A model generated the notes under the pieces. That model did no database searches and had not been told where the DNA came from. It saw only the letters and a program-made list of their open reading frames with translations. A stretch of 64,000 bases of DNA, taken from NCBI RefSeq assembly GCF_900187565.1, contig NZ_FYED01000007.1, positions 124,001 through 188,000 on the forward strand. Reading direction: 5' to 3'. Positions 37,062 to 45,159 of the stretch are shown here, one piece after another. The position numbers and the translations under genes were made by a program. Each line of letters starts with the position of its first letter. Position 1 is the first letter of the stretch. Origin of the DNA: Pseudomonas sp. Irchel 3A7 (lineage in GTDB: Bacteria > Pseudomonadota > Gammaproteobacteria > Pseudomonadales > Pseudomonadaceae).

Positions 37062-37373
37062 GCAGGGCCCCCTGTGGTGGTAGCGCCCCAAAGGAGCAAG
37101 TTGACGGTGCCGCGCGATGTTCTACGTTCTGTACTTAAGCTGTAGTTGGCTAACGGTCTGGGCGCCAGCATCGCATAGCTAAAGAAGCGATTGAAACAAA
37201 ACTGTCATGAAAACAGCTTGCTGCGGACAAGAAAAAGGGACCCTGAAGCGACTGTGGGAGCGAGCCTGCTCGCGAAGGCGGTATGACAGACGACTTTGAT
37301 GTCGACTGGCATTCCCTCTTCGCGAGCAGGCTCGCTCCCACAGGTTTTGCGCGCTAAGCGGCAGACAACAGGG
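37062..37373. other. 312-bp gap between terC and Na/Pi gene
   Basis: Holds a REP pair at 37252-37342 and, nearer the Na/Pi start, AT-richer sequence likely to contain its promoter. A CTGT...ACAG inverted repeat with a single CTGTCAT heptamer lies at 37202-37216. No gene seen. Confidence 0.5.
37252..37342. repeat. REP pair 7
   Basis: GAGCGAGCCTGCTCGC cores with TGTGGG ends pointing outward. Confidence 0.87.
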
Positions 37374-38141
37374 TTACTGCCCCGGAATGTCCTTGCGCAG
37401 TTTCACCGGATCCTGCTGCTTCTTCTTTTTGGCGATCGCGGTGCGCATCTTGATGTTGATCGCTTCCACTGCCAGCGAGAATGCCATCGCGAAGTAGACG
37501 TAGCCTTTTGGCAAGTGCACTTCGAAGGACTCGGCAATCAACACGGTACCGACCAGCAACAGGAACGCCAGCGCCAGCATTTTCAGCGACGGGTGCTTGT
37601 CGATGAACGCACTGATGGTACCGGCGGCCAGCATCATCACCAGTACGGCGACGACGATCGCAGCGACCATGACCGGTACATGGGAAACCATACCCACGGC
37701 GGTGATCACCGAATCCAGGGAGAACACGATGTCGATGATCGCGATCTGGATGATGGTGTACAGGAAGCTGCCGCCTTTGACGCTCGGCTCATCATGGGTT
37801 TCATCTTCGCCTTCCAGCGCGTGGTACATCTCTTGCGAGCTCTTCCACAGCAGGAACAGACCACCGAAGAACAGGATCAGGTCTCGCCCGGAAATGCCCT
37901 GGCCGAACACTTCGAACAGATCGGCGGTGAGACGCATGACCCAGGTGATCGACAGCAACAACAGAATCCGCGTGATCATGGCCAGCGCCAGGCCGAAAAT
38001 CCGGGTGCGCGCCTGCATGTGCTTGGGCATGCGGCTGACCAGGATCGAAATCATGATGATGTTATCGATGCCCAGGACGATTTCCAGGGCGGTCAGGGTG
38101 AAGAAGGCAACCCAGATTTCAGGGTTGGTCAGCCATTCCAT
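37374..38141 (-). CDS. TerC-family membrane protein
   Basis: Inner-membrane protein (255 aa) of the TerC/Alx superfamily, with about seven helices. The acidic transmembrane motifs that bind metal are present: LEIVLGIDNIIMISILVSRMP near residue 20 and IAIIDIVFSLDSVITAVGMV near 135. Family members handle manganese or calcium export and tellurite resistance; substrate here is not readable. A strongly basic tail (KKKKQQDPVKLRKD) ends the protein. It follows the citrate transporter gene on the same strand, separated by a stem-loop. Confidence 0.88.
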   Translation of the reverse strand: MEWLTNPEIWVAFFTLTALEIVLGIDNIIMISILVSRMPKHMQARTRIFGLALAMITRILLLLSITWVMRLTADLFEVFGQGISGRDLILFFGGLFLLWKSSQEMYHALEGEDETHDEPSVKGGSFLYTIIQIAIIDIVFSLDSVITAVGMVSHVPVMVAAIVVAVLVMMLAAGTISAFIDKHPSLKMLALAFLLLVGTVLIAESFEVHLPKGYVYFAMAFSLAVEAINIKMRTAIAKKKKQQDPVKLRKDIPGQ

Positions 38142-38173
38142 GTGTATTCCTTTGAGCGAGTGTTAAACCACAA

Positions 38174-38208
38174 AGGGTCCGGGCTTCAAACAGCGAAGCC
38201 TGGACCCT
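38174..38208 (-). terminator. Stem-loop after the CitMHS gene
   Basis: AGGGTCC-A-GGCTTC pairs with GAAGCC-C-GGACCCT around a 7-nt loop on the minus strand, followed by TTTGTGG. It lies between the CitMHS and terC genes and probably terminates the former. Confidence 0.65.
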
Positions 38209-38226
38209 CAATGGTGAGTCTTGGGC

Positions 38227-39534
38227 TTATAGAGTGCTGAACAGCGGAAAAATCCCCATCAGCAACGCGGCGACCAGTATGCACATGCACACCAGCACTG
38301 CCCACTTCAGGGTGAAGCGCTGGTGATCACCAAAATCGATCCCGGCCAGGGCCACCAACAGGTAAGTCGATGGTACCAGCGGGCTCAGCAAGTGGACGGG
38401 CTGACCGACGATCGAGGCACGTGCCATTTCCACCGCGGTTATACCGTAGTGGCTGGCGGCTTCGGCAAGTACCGGTAACACGCCGTAATAAAATGCATCG
38501 TTCGACATGAAAAAGGTGAACGGCATGCTCACCAGCGCCGTGATCACGGCCAAATACGGGCCGAGGAAATCAGGGATCACCGACAGCAGGCTTTTCGACA
38601 TGGCATCGACCATACCGGTGCCCGACAGGATACCGGTGAAGATGCCGGCGGCAAAGATCAGCCCGACCACTGCCAGCACGCTGCCGGCGTGCGCCGCGAC
38701 GCGATCCTTCTGCTGCTGCAGGCACGGATAGTTGACGATCATCGCGATACTGAAAGCCACCATGAACAGCACCGGCAGCGGCAGCAGGCCGGCGATCAGG
38801 GTGCACATCAGGCCCAGGGTCAGGGCGCCGTTGAACCAGATCAGCTTCGGACGACGGGCATCCGGGAACTGGGAAACGCTGATTTCGCTGTGATCGATTT
38901 CATCGCCGACCAGATGCAGTTCACCCAGGCGCGCACGCTCACGTTTGCCGTAGAAATAAGCGATGGCCAGGATAGCCACGACACCGGCAGCCATCGCCGG
39001 AATCATTGGGACGAAGATCGCCGACGGATCCACATGCAGTGCACTGGCCGCACGGGCGGTCGGGCCACCCCATGGGGTCATGTTCATCACGCCACCGGCG
39101 AGGATGATCAGACCGGCCATGATCCGCGGGCTCATGCCGATGCGGCTGTAAAGCGGCAGCATGGCGGCCACGCAGATCATGTAAGTGGTCGCGCCGTCAC
39201 CATCAAGGGAAACGACGAGCGCCAGTACGGCGGTGCCGACCGATACTTTCAGGGGGTCACCCTTGACCATCTTGAGGATCTTGCGCACGGCCGGGTCGAA
39301 CAGGCCGGAGTCGATCATCAGGGCAAAGTACAGAATGGCGAACATCAGCATCACGCCGGTCGGCGCGAGCTTGGTGATGCCTTCAAGCATCATCGGGCCG
39401 ATTTTCGGGCCGAAACCACCGAACAGGGCGAAGACGATCGGGATGATGATCAGGGCGATCAGCGCGGACAGGCGCTTGGTCATGATCAGGAACATGAAGG
39501 TGATGACCATGGCGAAGCCAAGGAAAGTCAGCAT
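38227..39534 (-). CDS. CitMHS-family citrate:H+ symporter
   Basis: Inner-membrane transporter (435 aa) with about twelve helices, of the CitM/CitH family that imports divalent metal-citrate complexes. Family-typical segments are FALFGGFGPKIGPMMLEGITKLAPTG, VVSLDGDGATTYMICVAAMLPLY, GVMNMTPWGGPTARAASAL and FTFFMSNDAFYYGVLPVLAEAA. The ATG at 39534 follows a long leader containing a short ORF and a Crc/Hfq-type A-rich motif, which suggests catabolite repression of citrate uptake. Confidence 0.9.
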   Translation of the reverse strand: MLTFLGFAMVITFMFLIMTKRLSALIALIIIPIVFALFGGFGPKIGPMMLEGITKLAPTGVMLMFAILYFALMIDSGLFDPAVRKILKMVKGDPLKVSVGTAVLALVVSLDGDGATTYMICVAAMLPLYSRIGMSPRIMAGLIILAGGVMNMTPWGGPTARAASALHVDPSAIFVPMIPAMAAGVVAILAIAYFYGKRERARLGELHLVGDEIDHSEISVSQFPDARRPKLIWFNGALTLGLMCTLIAGLLPLPVLFMVAFSIAMIVNYPCLQQQKDRVAAHAGSVLAVVGLIFAAGIFTGILSGTGMVDAMSKSLLSVIPDFLGPYLAVITALVSMPFTFFMSNDAFYYGVLPVLAEAASHYGITAVEMARASIVGQPVHLLSPLVPSTYLLVALAGIDFGDHQRFTLKWAVLVCMCILVAALLMGIFPLFSTL

Positions 39535-39584
39535 GGGAATACTCCAGGCGTGGCGCGGCTAGGGAATGGGCGGACCGGGTCGGG

Positions 39585-39665
39585 TCAGCGCAGAACGGGA
39601 AGCACGAGACGTACGGGCGGAGTGACAACGAGGAGGCGGGTTACAGAGGACATCAGAATCACCAT
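39585..39665 (-). CDS. Leader ORF upstream of the citrate transporter
   Basis: Possible 26-residue leader peptide (MVILMSSVTRLLVVTPPVRL...) whose stop lies 50 nt before the CitMHS start. Its ATG is the end of an AACAACAACAATG string. No Shine-Dalgarno sequence is obvious, so translation is uncertain. A longer in-frame start upstream (39779) is also open. Hydrophobic, basic composition. Could be a regulatory uORF or simply untranslated leader. Confidence 0.35.
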   Translation of the reverse strand: MVILMSSVTRLLVVTPPVRLVLPVLR

Positions 39666-39675
39666 TGTTGTTGTT
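39663..39675 (-). promoter_or_regulatory. Crc/Hfq-type A-rich motif
   Basis: AACAACAACAA immediately precedes an ATG on the minus strand, 130 nt upstream of the citrate transporter start. It matches the AAnAAnAA element at which Hfq with Crc blocks translation in pseudomonads. The rest of the 410-bp gap (39535-39944) holds no other gene, only a REP pair next to the GFA gene. Confidence 0.55.
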
Positions 39676-39844
39676 AAATGGACCTGGCGAGCAATCGAAC
39701 ACTCGCATTGGCCAACCGGTCTGTTGCCGGCAGTGAGGGCGATCCTAATCGCGCAAGCTTTCAGCCAGCTTTCGGCCATGAAAGCGTTGACCGGAAGTGC
39801 AACCGGTCGTCGGACGGGGCAGGGAGGGAAACCGAGTCAAGCCC

Positions 39845-39922
39845 CTTCGCGAGCAGGCTCGCTCCCACACTGGATCGGTGTCGTACGCGAGCCCCCGTGT
39901 GGGAGCGAGCCTGCTCGCGAAG
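39845..39922. repeat. REP pair 8, adjacent to a ribosome site
   Basis: Cores as in pair 3 with TGTGGG ends facing inward. Its right end is only 9-10 nt from the AGGAGGAAG ribosome site of the GFA gene, so it lies in that gene's 5' leader or promoter. Confidence 0.87.
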
Positions 39923-39944
39923 GCGTCAGTCAGGAGGAAGCGAT

Positions 39945-40346
39945 ATGGTCGACATTCATACAGGCGGCTGCCACTGCGGCCAGCTGCGCTATCAATTCAG
40001 CGGGCCGCTGCACGACATCGCCCACTGCCATTGCTCGATATGCCGACGGGTCAGCGGCGGCATCGTGACCACCTGGATCACCGTGCCCGCGAAGGCCTTC
40101 CAATGGCTGGCCGGAACACCGGCGCGGTACGACTCTTCAGCGACCTGCGCGCGCTACTTCTGCGGCCACTGCGGGGCGCAACTGGCACTGGTCACCCACC
40201 TCAGCCCCAAGACTATTGATGTGACCATCGCCACCCTTGATCACCCCGAGCAGGCTCCTGCCGAACGGCACATCTGGACTGACAGCCGCTTGCCATGGCT
40301 GCACCTGGACGAGCATTTGCCCGGCGAGCCGGAAGAAACCTTATAA
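39945..40346 (+). CDS. GFA/CENP-V-family zinc protein
   Basis: Cytoplasmic protein (133 aa) of the glutathione-dependent formaldehyde-activating enzyme family. All zinc-binding cysteine groups are present: GGCHCGQLRY, HCHCSICRR and FCGHCGAQL. Most members of this family have unknown substrates; S-hydroxymethylglutathione synthase activity is disputed even for the type enzyme. The start has an excellent AGGAGGAAG site. Convergent with the dioxygenase gene, 17 nt apart. Confidence 0.88.
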   Translation: MVDIHTGGCHCGQLRYQFSGPLHDIAHCHCSICRRVSGGIVTTWITVPAKAFQWLAGTPARYDSSATCARYFCGHCGAQLALVTHLSPKTIDVTIATLDHPEQAPAERHIWTDSRLPWLHLDEHLPGEPEETL

Positions 40347-40363
40347 ACTTAAATTAAGCCTGA

Positions 40364-40690
40364 TCAAAAAATAGACAGATCCAGCGGGCGAATCGCGCCC
40401 ATCCAGATCGCGTGCTCGCTGTGATCGCGCAGATCGTCGCCGGTGTCCGGATGCAGGAACACCACCAGCCCCTTGCGGTTGAGCGCCAGCCAGGGCAGCA
40501 CGTCACCGATCAATTCCGGACCGAAGGCCAGCTGGCAGCTCCAGTCCGGGTGCGGGCCGACGGGGCGTTCATGCACGCGGCCCATTTTCAGCGGGAACAG
40601 TTGCGCCGCCTGCTCGCACAAGGCCCGCGCTTGATCGACGGTGCTGGCGTCGAAATACACATGGGCGTGGTAGCCCTTGATCGTTGGCAT
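40364..40690 (-). CDS. DOPA 4,5-dioxygenase family protein
   Basis: Small enzyme (108 aa) of the DOPA-dioxygenase-like ferredoxin-fold family. Conserved histidines appear in GYHAHVYFD, GPHPDWSCQLAF and FLHPDTGDDLRDHSEHAIWMG. In plants and fungi the family performs extradiol cleavage of DOPA; bacterial members are mostly uncharacterised. It is divergent from the Rossmann protein gene across an 82-nt gap. Physiological role unknown. Confidence 0.85.
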   Translation of the reverse strand: MPTIKGYHAHVYFDASTVDQARALCEQAAQLFPLKMGRVHERPVGPHPDWSCQLAFGPELIGDVLPWLALNRKGLVVFLHPDTGDDLRDHSEHAIWMGAIRPLDLSIF

Positions 40691-40772
40691 CTGAAGCCCT
40701 CTGAATCGGTTCGAACCGTCGGTGTTTGCCGCAGGTCACACGCCATATAGGTCAATAACAGGGAGCGCAGCC

Positions 40773-41435
40773 ATGAAGAATGCCGAAACCCCGGTCGTGA
40801 AAGTGGTGCTTTATGGTGCCATGAGTAGCCTGGGCAGTGCGCTGATGGCTGAATTGCTACGCCGCCAGCACGAAGTGATCGCCATACTCGATGATCTGAC
40901 GGCGCTCGCGCCACGTCCGGGCTTGCGCACCAAGACCGGCGATTTGTTCGAGGCTGAACGGGTGAAGCAAAGCGTGGCGGGCAGTTCGGCGGTCATCTGT
41001 CTACTGGACGCACCCGGATTACCGTTCAACAGTGAACACGTGGAAAAAAACATCGTTCCGGGGCCGGTCGAGCAAGTACTGGCGGCGGACGCGTTGATCG
41101 ATGGCATGCAAGCGGCGGGCATCGCGAGGTTGTTTCTGGTGGGGGACTTCGAGGTCCTGGACGATCCCGAGACCTTCGATCCACTGCAGCGTCACGCCGC
41201 CGAGGAAATCCGCGAAGCCCTGCAAAGCAGCTCCTTGAAGTGGACGTTGGTGAATGCTCCGCGTGGAGTGCCCGGATTGACCATCGAACATTTCAGCCAT
41301 GTCAGCAGCACACTGGAACCAGGGCTGGCTGAACCACTGGAGCGCCTGGTCCGGGCGGCAACAGGGATTGCCGATGAATTGCATTTGAACCTGCACATCG
41401 GTGAGCACGTCAGTTTCGTCGCGGCTGACAGCTAA
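40773..41435 (+). CDS. NAD(P)-binding Rossmann-fold protein
   Basis: Protein (220 aa) of the atypical SDR/NAD(P)H-binding type. The N-terminal VVKVVLYGAMSSLGSALMAELLRRQHEVIAIL is a Rossmann entry with a degenerate glycine motif (GAMSSLG). The rest (LVGDFEVLDDPETFDPLQRHAAEEIREALQSSSLKWTLVNAP) resembles flavin-reductase/BLVRB-like epimerases. GGGAG lies about nine bases before the ATG. The last 4 bases overlap the LysR gene on the other strand. No specific substrate can be assigned. Confidence 0.8.
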   Translation: MKNAETPVVKVVLYGAMSSLGSALMAELLRRQHEVIAILDDLTALAPRPGLRTKTGDLFEAERVKQSVAGSSAVICLLDAPGLPFNSEHVEKNIVPGPVEQVLAADALIDGMQAAGIARLFLVGDFEVLDDPETFDPLQRHAAEEIREALQSSSLKWTLVNAPRGVPGLTIEHFSHVSSTLEPGLAEPLERLVRAATGIADELHLNLHIGEHVSFVAADS

Positions 41436-42382
41436 ACCGCGATAGACGGCAGCGCCAGGCCATTGAGCGATTGTGCACTGCTGGCCTGCTCGGCCACCAG
41501 CCAATCGACAAACTGCTGAATCAACGCCCCACGCCGTTTGCGCTGCGGCAGTACCACGTAGTATCCCAACCGCGACATCACCGTCTCGGCAATCGGCCGA
41601 CACAGCAACCCCTGCGCCAACAAGTTATCCACAAGGTGGCGCCAACCAATGGCCACGCCCTGACCACCAATCGCCGCCTGAATCAGCAACGTGTAATTGT
41701 CGAAGCGCAATTGCCCTGGAGCGGGAGGCGAGGTGATCCCCAACTCGCGAAACACGCCACTCCAGTCAAACCAGTTGCTGCTGTGCTCGCCGCGCAAGTG
41801 CAACAGTGGAAACTCCAGCAATCCCTGGGCAGGCAAGGGCAGGGCACGCTCATTCAACAGTTGCGGGCTACAGACCGGAAACACTTCTTCGCTGAACAGC
41901 CAATGGCTTTCGCCCTGCTTGAAGCGACCATCGCCGAATAACACCGCCACATCGATGTCGGTGCGCAGCATGTTGTGACTACGTTCACTGGTCACCAGGC
42001 TGACATCCACCTGCGGATTGGCGGCGTGAAAACGATGCAAACGCGGCATCAGCCAATAGGCGGCGAAGGCGAAATCGGTGGCGACTTGCAGCACCTCATG
42101 CTGTTGCTGTGCGCTGATCGCGTTCAAACCAGCATCGATTTGCTGCAAACCCAGCTGAACTTGTTCGAAAAGTATCATCCCAGACTCGGTCAATTCGATG
42201 CCGCGGTAAATGCGGTCGAACAGCCGTGTCGCCAGTCGCTCCTCCAGGCGCTTGATTTGCTGGCTGATGGCCGGTTGCGTGGTGCCAAGCTCGACTGCCG
42301 CAGCGGTAAAGCTGCGTTGTCGCGCCGCCGCTTCGAAGGCGCGCAGCAAATCCAGAGACAGGTCACCAAGTGCGTCATACAT
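41432..42382 (-). CDS. LysR-type regulator of choline sulfate use
   Basis: LysR-family activator (316 aa), divergent from betC. The N-terminal winged helix (about residues 8-66: DLLRAFEAAARQRSFTAAAVELGTTQPAISQQIKRLEERLATRLFDR) is intact. The substrate-binding domain follows, with effector-pocket segments LMPRLHRFHAANPQVDVSLVTSER and QAAIGGQGVAIGWRHLV. LysR genes beside choline sulfatase are usual in rhizobia and pseudomonads. The inducer is probably choline-O-sulfate or choline; this is inference from context. A DnaA box lies inside the gene. Confidence 0.9.
   Translation of the reverse strand: MYDALGDLSLDLLRAFEAAARQRSFTAAAVELGTTQPAISQQIKRLEERLATRLFDRIYRGIELTESGMILFEQVQLGLQQIDAGLNAISAQQQHEVLQVATDFAFAAYWLMPRLHRFHAANPQVDVSLVTSERSHNMLRTDIDVAVLFGDGRFKQGESHWLFSEEVFPVCSPQLLNERALPLPAQGLLEFPLLHLRGEHSSNWFDWSGVFRELGITSPPAPGQLRFDNYTLLIQAAIGGQGVAIGWRHLVDNLLAQGLLCRPIAETVMSRLGYYVVLPQRKRRGALIQQFVDWLVAEQASSAQSLNGLALPSIAV
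41625..41633 (+). other. DnaA box (TTATCCACA)
   Basis: Perfect 9-mer inside the LysR gene. Confidence 0.7.
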
Positions 42383-42496
42383 AAGCTGTGCTTATCCTAG
42401 TCATTGTCACGCATGGGCTTTACCACAAACTGTATGGGTTTCATGCTCGATCACAGCACTCTCGCATAAACATCCACTATGGAATGCCGCGATCAC
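42383..42496. promoter_or_regulatory. LysR-betC divergent control region
   Basis: The 114-bp gap contains a direct repeat, ATGGGCTT (42413) and ATGGGTTT (42434), enclosed by a GCATG/CATGC inverted pair. This is a plausible LysR regulator binding region, unverified. Confidence 0.35.
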
Positions 42497-44011
42497 ATGA
42501 AGCGCAAGAACATTCTTTTCATCATGGCCGATCAAATGGCCGCGCCAATGTTGCCGTTCTACGGCCCTTCGCCAATCAAACTGCCTAATTTGAGCCGCCT
42601 CGCCGCCGAAGGCGTGGTGTTCGATTCCGCGTATTGCAACAGTCCGTTGTGCGCGCCGTCGCGTTTTACCCTGGTCAGCGGTCAGCTGCCGAGCAAGATC
42701 GGTGCTTACGATAACGCGGCGGATTTCCCTGCCGATGTCCCCACTTATGCCCACTACCTGCGTCGTCTCGGCTACCGCACCGCGCTGTCGGGCAAGATGC
42801 ATTTCTGCGGCCCGGACCAGTTGCACGGCTATGAAGAACGCCTGACCAGCGACATCTATCCGGCCGACTACGGTTGGGCGGTGAATTGGGATGAGCCGGA
42901 TGTGCGGCCGACCTGGTACCACAACATGTCGTCGGTGCTGCAAGCGGGACCCTGCGTGCGTACCAATCAGTTGGATTTCGACGAAGAAGTTGTATTCAAG
43001 GCCCAGCAGTATCTGTTCGATCACATTCGCGAAGATGGCGACCAGCCGTTTTGCCTGACGGTTTCGATGACCCATCCACACGATCCTTACACCATTCCAA
43101 AGGCCTTCTGGGATCTGTACGACGACGCCGACATCCCATTACCCACAACGCCGGACCCACACGGTCTCGATCCGCATTCCCAGCGGTTGCTCAAGGTTTA
43201 TGACCTGTGGGACAAGCCGCTGCCTGTGGATAAGATCCGCGACGCACGCCGCGCCTATTTCGGCGCCTGCAGCTATATTGACAGCAACGTCGGCAAACTC
43301 CTGCAAACGCTCGAAGATACTGGTCTGATCGACGACACCATCATCGTCTTCTCTGGCGACCATGGCGACATGCTGGGCGAGCGTGGCCTCTGGTACAAAA
43401 TGCACTGGTACGAAATGGCTGCACGGGTGCCCCTGTTGATAAGTGCTCCGGGTCAATTCGGCGCGGGCCGGGTCAGCGCCTCGGTGTCCACCGCCGACCT
43501 GTTGCCCACTTTCGTCGAGCTGGCGGGCGGGTCACTGGAGCCGGGCTTGCCGCTGGACGGTCGGTCGCTGGTCCCGCATCTGCAAGGGCAGGGCGGTCAC
43601 GACGAAGTGTTCGGCGAATACATGGCCGAAGGCACCATCAGCCCATTGATGATGATTCGCCGGGGCAACTACAAATTCATCTACAGCGAAGACGACCCTT
43701 GCCTACTCTTCGATGTACATAACGATCCACATGAGCTGGAAGAACTCAGCCAATCACCGCAATATCGCCGGCTGTTCGACGACTTTCTCACCGAAGCGCG
43801 GGCTAAGTGGAATATTTCGGCGATCCACCAACAGGTGCTCGCGAGCCAGCGGCGCCGGCGTTTCGTCGCAGACGCCCTGACCATCGGCAAGCTGAAGAGC
43901 TGGGATCACCAGCCGCTGGTGGACGCCAGTCAGCAATACATGCGCAACCATATCGACCTTGATGATCTGGAGCGTAAAGCACGTTATCCACAACCCTGCC
44001 AAAACCAATAA
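42497..44011 (+). CDS. betC: BetC, choline-sulfatase
   Basis: Type I sulfatase (504 aa) that splits choline-O-sulfate into choline and sulfate in the cytoplasm. The sulfatase signature CAPSR begins with Cys52, which is converted to formylglycine in active enzymes. Metal-binding ADQ (D12, Q13) and the later FSGDHGDMLGERGLWYKMHWYE are present. The C-terminal choline-sulfatase segment ends the protein (RRFVADALTIGKLKSWDHQP). The ATG at 42497 is preferred; an ATG at 42479 has no ribosome site. Two DnaA boxes fall within the gene. Confidence 0.95.
   Translation: MKRKNILFIMADQMAAPMLPFYGPSPIKLPNLSRLAAEGVVFDSAYCNSPLCAPSRFTLVSGQLPSKIGAYDNAADFPADVPTYAHYLRRLGYRTALSGKMHFCGPDQLHGYEERLTSDIYPADYGWAVNWDEPDVRPTWYHNMSSVLQAGPCVRTNQLDFDEEVVFKAQQYLFDHIREDGDQPFCLTVSMTHPHDPYTIPKAFWDLYDDADIPLPTTPDPHGLDPHSQRLLKVYDLWDKPLPVDKIRDARRAYFGACSYIDSNVGKLLQTLEDTGLIDDTIIVFSGDHGDMLGERGLWYKMHWYEMAARVPLLISAPGQFGAGRVSASVSTADLLPTFVELAGGSLEPGLPLDGRSLVPHLQGQGGHDEVFGEYMAEGTISPLMMIRRGNYKFIYSEDDPCLLFDVHNDPHELEELSQSPQYRRLFDDFLTEARAKWNISAIHQQVLASQRRRRFVADALTIGKLKSWDHQPLVDASQQYMRNHIDLDDLERKARYPQPCQNQ
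43225..43233 (-). other. DnaA box (TTATCCACA)
   Basis: Perfect 9-mer inside betC. Confidence 0.7.
43984..43992 (+). other. DnaA box (TTATCCACA)
   Basis: Perfect 9-mer at the 3' end of betC, 45 nt from the next one, same orientation. Confidence 0.75.
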
Positions 44012-44027
44012 TGTTAAGGGGAAGTCC

Positions 44028-44948
44028 ATGCAAAGGTTATCCACAGTACTGACGGTCGGGCTTCTGGCTCTGAGCAGCGCATCGGCCTATGCCGATCAGA
44101 GTTGCGAGACAGTGAAGATGGCCGATCCTGGCTGGAGCGACATCGCCGCGACCAACGCCATCACCGGTTTTCTGCTGGACGGCATGGGCTACAAGGCCAA
44201 GGTCGACACCCTTGCGGTGCCGATCACGTTTGGCGGGCTCAAGGACGGCCAGGTCGATGTGTTCCTGGGTAACTGGATGCCGGCGCAACAGGGCTTCTAC
44301 GACAAGTTCGTCGCCACCGGCGATGTCACACAACTGGCGAAAAACCTCGACGGCACCGAATTCACCCTCGCGGTTCCGGACTATGTCTGGGACGCGGGCG
44401 TGCATACCTTCGCCGACCTGAACAAATACGCGGACAAGTTCGACAGGAAAATCTACGGCATCGGTTCCGGTGCGCCAGCGAACATTTCCCTTCAAGAGAT
44501 CATCAAGAAAAACGATTTCGACATGGGGCAATGGAAACTGGTCGAATCCAGTGAGCAGGCGATGCTGGCCGAAGTGTCCCGCGCCGTGAAGAAGCAGAAA
44601 TTCGTAACATTCCTGGGCTGGACTCCACACCCGATGAACGTGCAGCTGAAAATGCATTACCTCAAGGGCGGCGAGAAATACTTCGGCGACACCGGCACCG
44701 TCCACACCCTGACCCGCAAAGGTTATGCACAGGCCTGCCCGAACGTCGGCAAGCTGCTGACCAACCTGAGTTTCACTCAGGAGATGGAGAACAGCATCAT
44801 GGCCGAGGTGGTCAACAAGAAAGTCAGCAATGCCGATGCAGCCAAGGCGTGGATCAAGGCCAACCCGGCGGTGCTGGATAAATGGCTCGATGGCGTAAAA
44901 ACCGTGGATGGCAAGGATGCGTTGCCGGCAGTGAAAGCCAAGCTGTAA
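44028..44948 (+). CDS. choX: Choline ABC transporter substrate-binding protein
   Basis: Periplasmic binding protein (306 aa) of the OpuAC/ChoX family, 16 nt after betC. It has a signal peptide (MQRLSTVLTVGLLALSSASAYA) and the glycine-betaine/choline-binding fold: ETVKMADPGWSDIAATNAI, VDVFLGNWMPAQQGFYDKF, VPDYVWDAGVHTFADL and FVTFLGWTPHPMN, giving the aromatic cage residues. An AAGGGGAA site precedes the ATG. No cognate permease or ATPase lies nearby, as for other Pseudomonas orphan binding proteins that share one CbcWV transporter. A DnaA box overlaps codons 4-7. Confidence 0.93.
   Translation: MQRLSTVLTVGLLALSSASAYADQSCETVKMADPGWSDIAATNAITGFLLDGMGYKAKVDTLAVPITFGGLKDGQVDVFLGNWMPAQQGFYDKFVATGDVTQLAKNLDGTEFTLAVPDYVWDAGVHTFADLNKYADKFDRKIYGIGSGAPANISLQEIIKKNDFDMGQWKLVESSEQAMLAEVSRAVKKQKFVTFLGWTPHPMNVQLKMHYLKGGEKYFGDTGTVHTLTRKGYAQACPNVGKLLTNLSFTQEMENSIMAEVVNKKVSNADAAKAWIKANPAVLDKWLDGVKTVDGKDALPAVKAKL
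44037..44045 (+). other. DnaA box (TTATCCACA)
   Basis: Perfect 9-mer in the signal-peptide codons of choX. Confidence 0.75.
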
Positions 44949-44975
44949 CAATTACCTGTGGGTTGTAATGATTAC

Positions 44976-45109
44976 CTGTGGCGAGGGAGCTTGCTCCCGC
45001 TCGGCTGCGCAGCAGACGCAAACCCGGACAACTCGATAAGGCTGACTAACCGCGTTGACCGGATTGGGAGCGCTACGCACTCCAGCGGGAGCAAGCTCCC
45101 TCGCCACAG
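44976..45109. repeat. REP pair 9 (GGGAGCTTGCTCCC type)
   Basis: TGTGGCGAGGGAGC ends pointing outward, with a longer 85-90 nt centre than other pairs, between choX and the SulP gene. Confidence 0.83.
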
Positions 45110-45159
45110 TGATTGCGTCGTCCTGTTACCCTTGTGCAAAACCCCAACCGAGAGGCTTC

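Noticed and set aside
37202..37219. Possible PHO box upstream of the Na/Pi gene
   Set aside because: One perfect CTGTCAT heptamer is present, but the second half at 11-bp spacing matches only about 2 of 7 bases.
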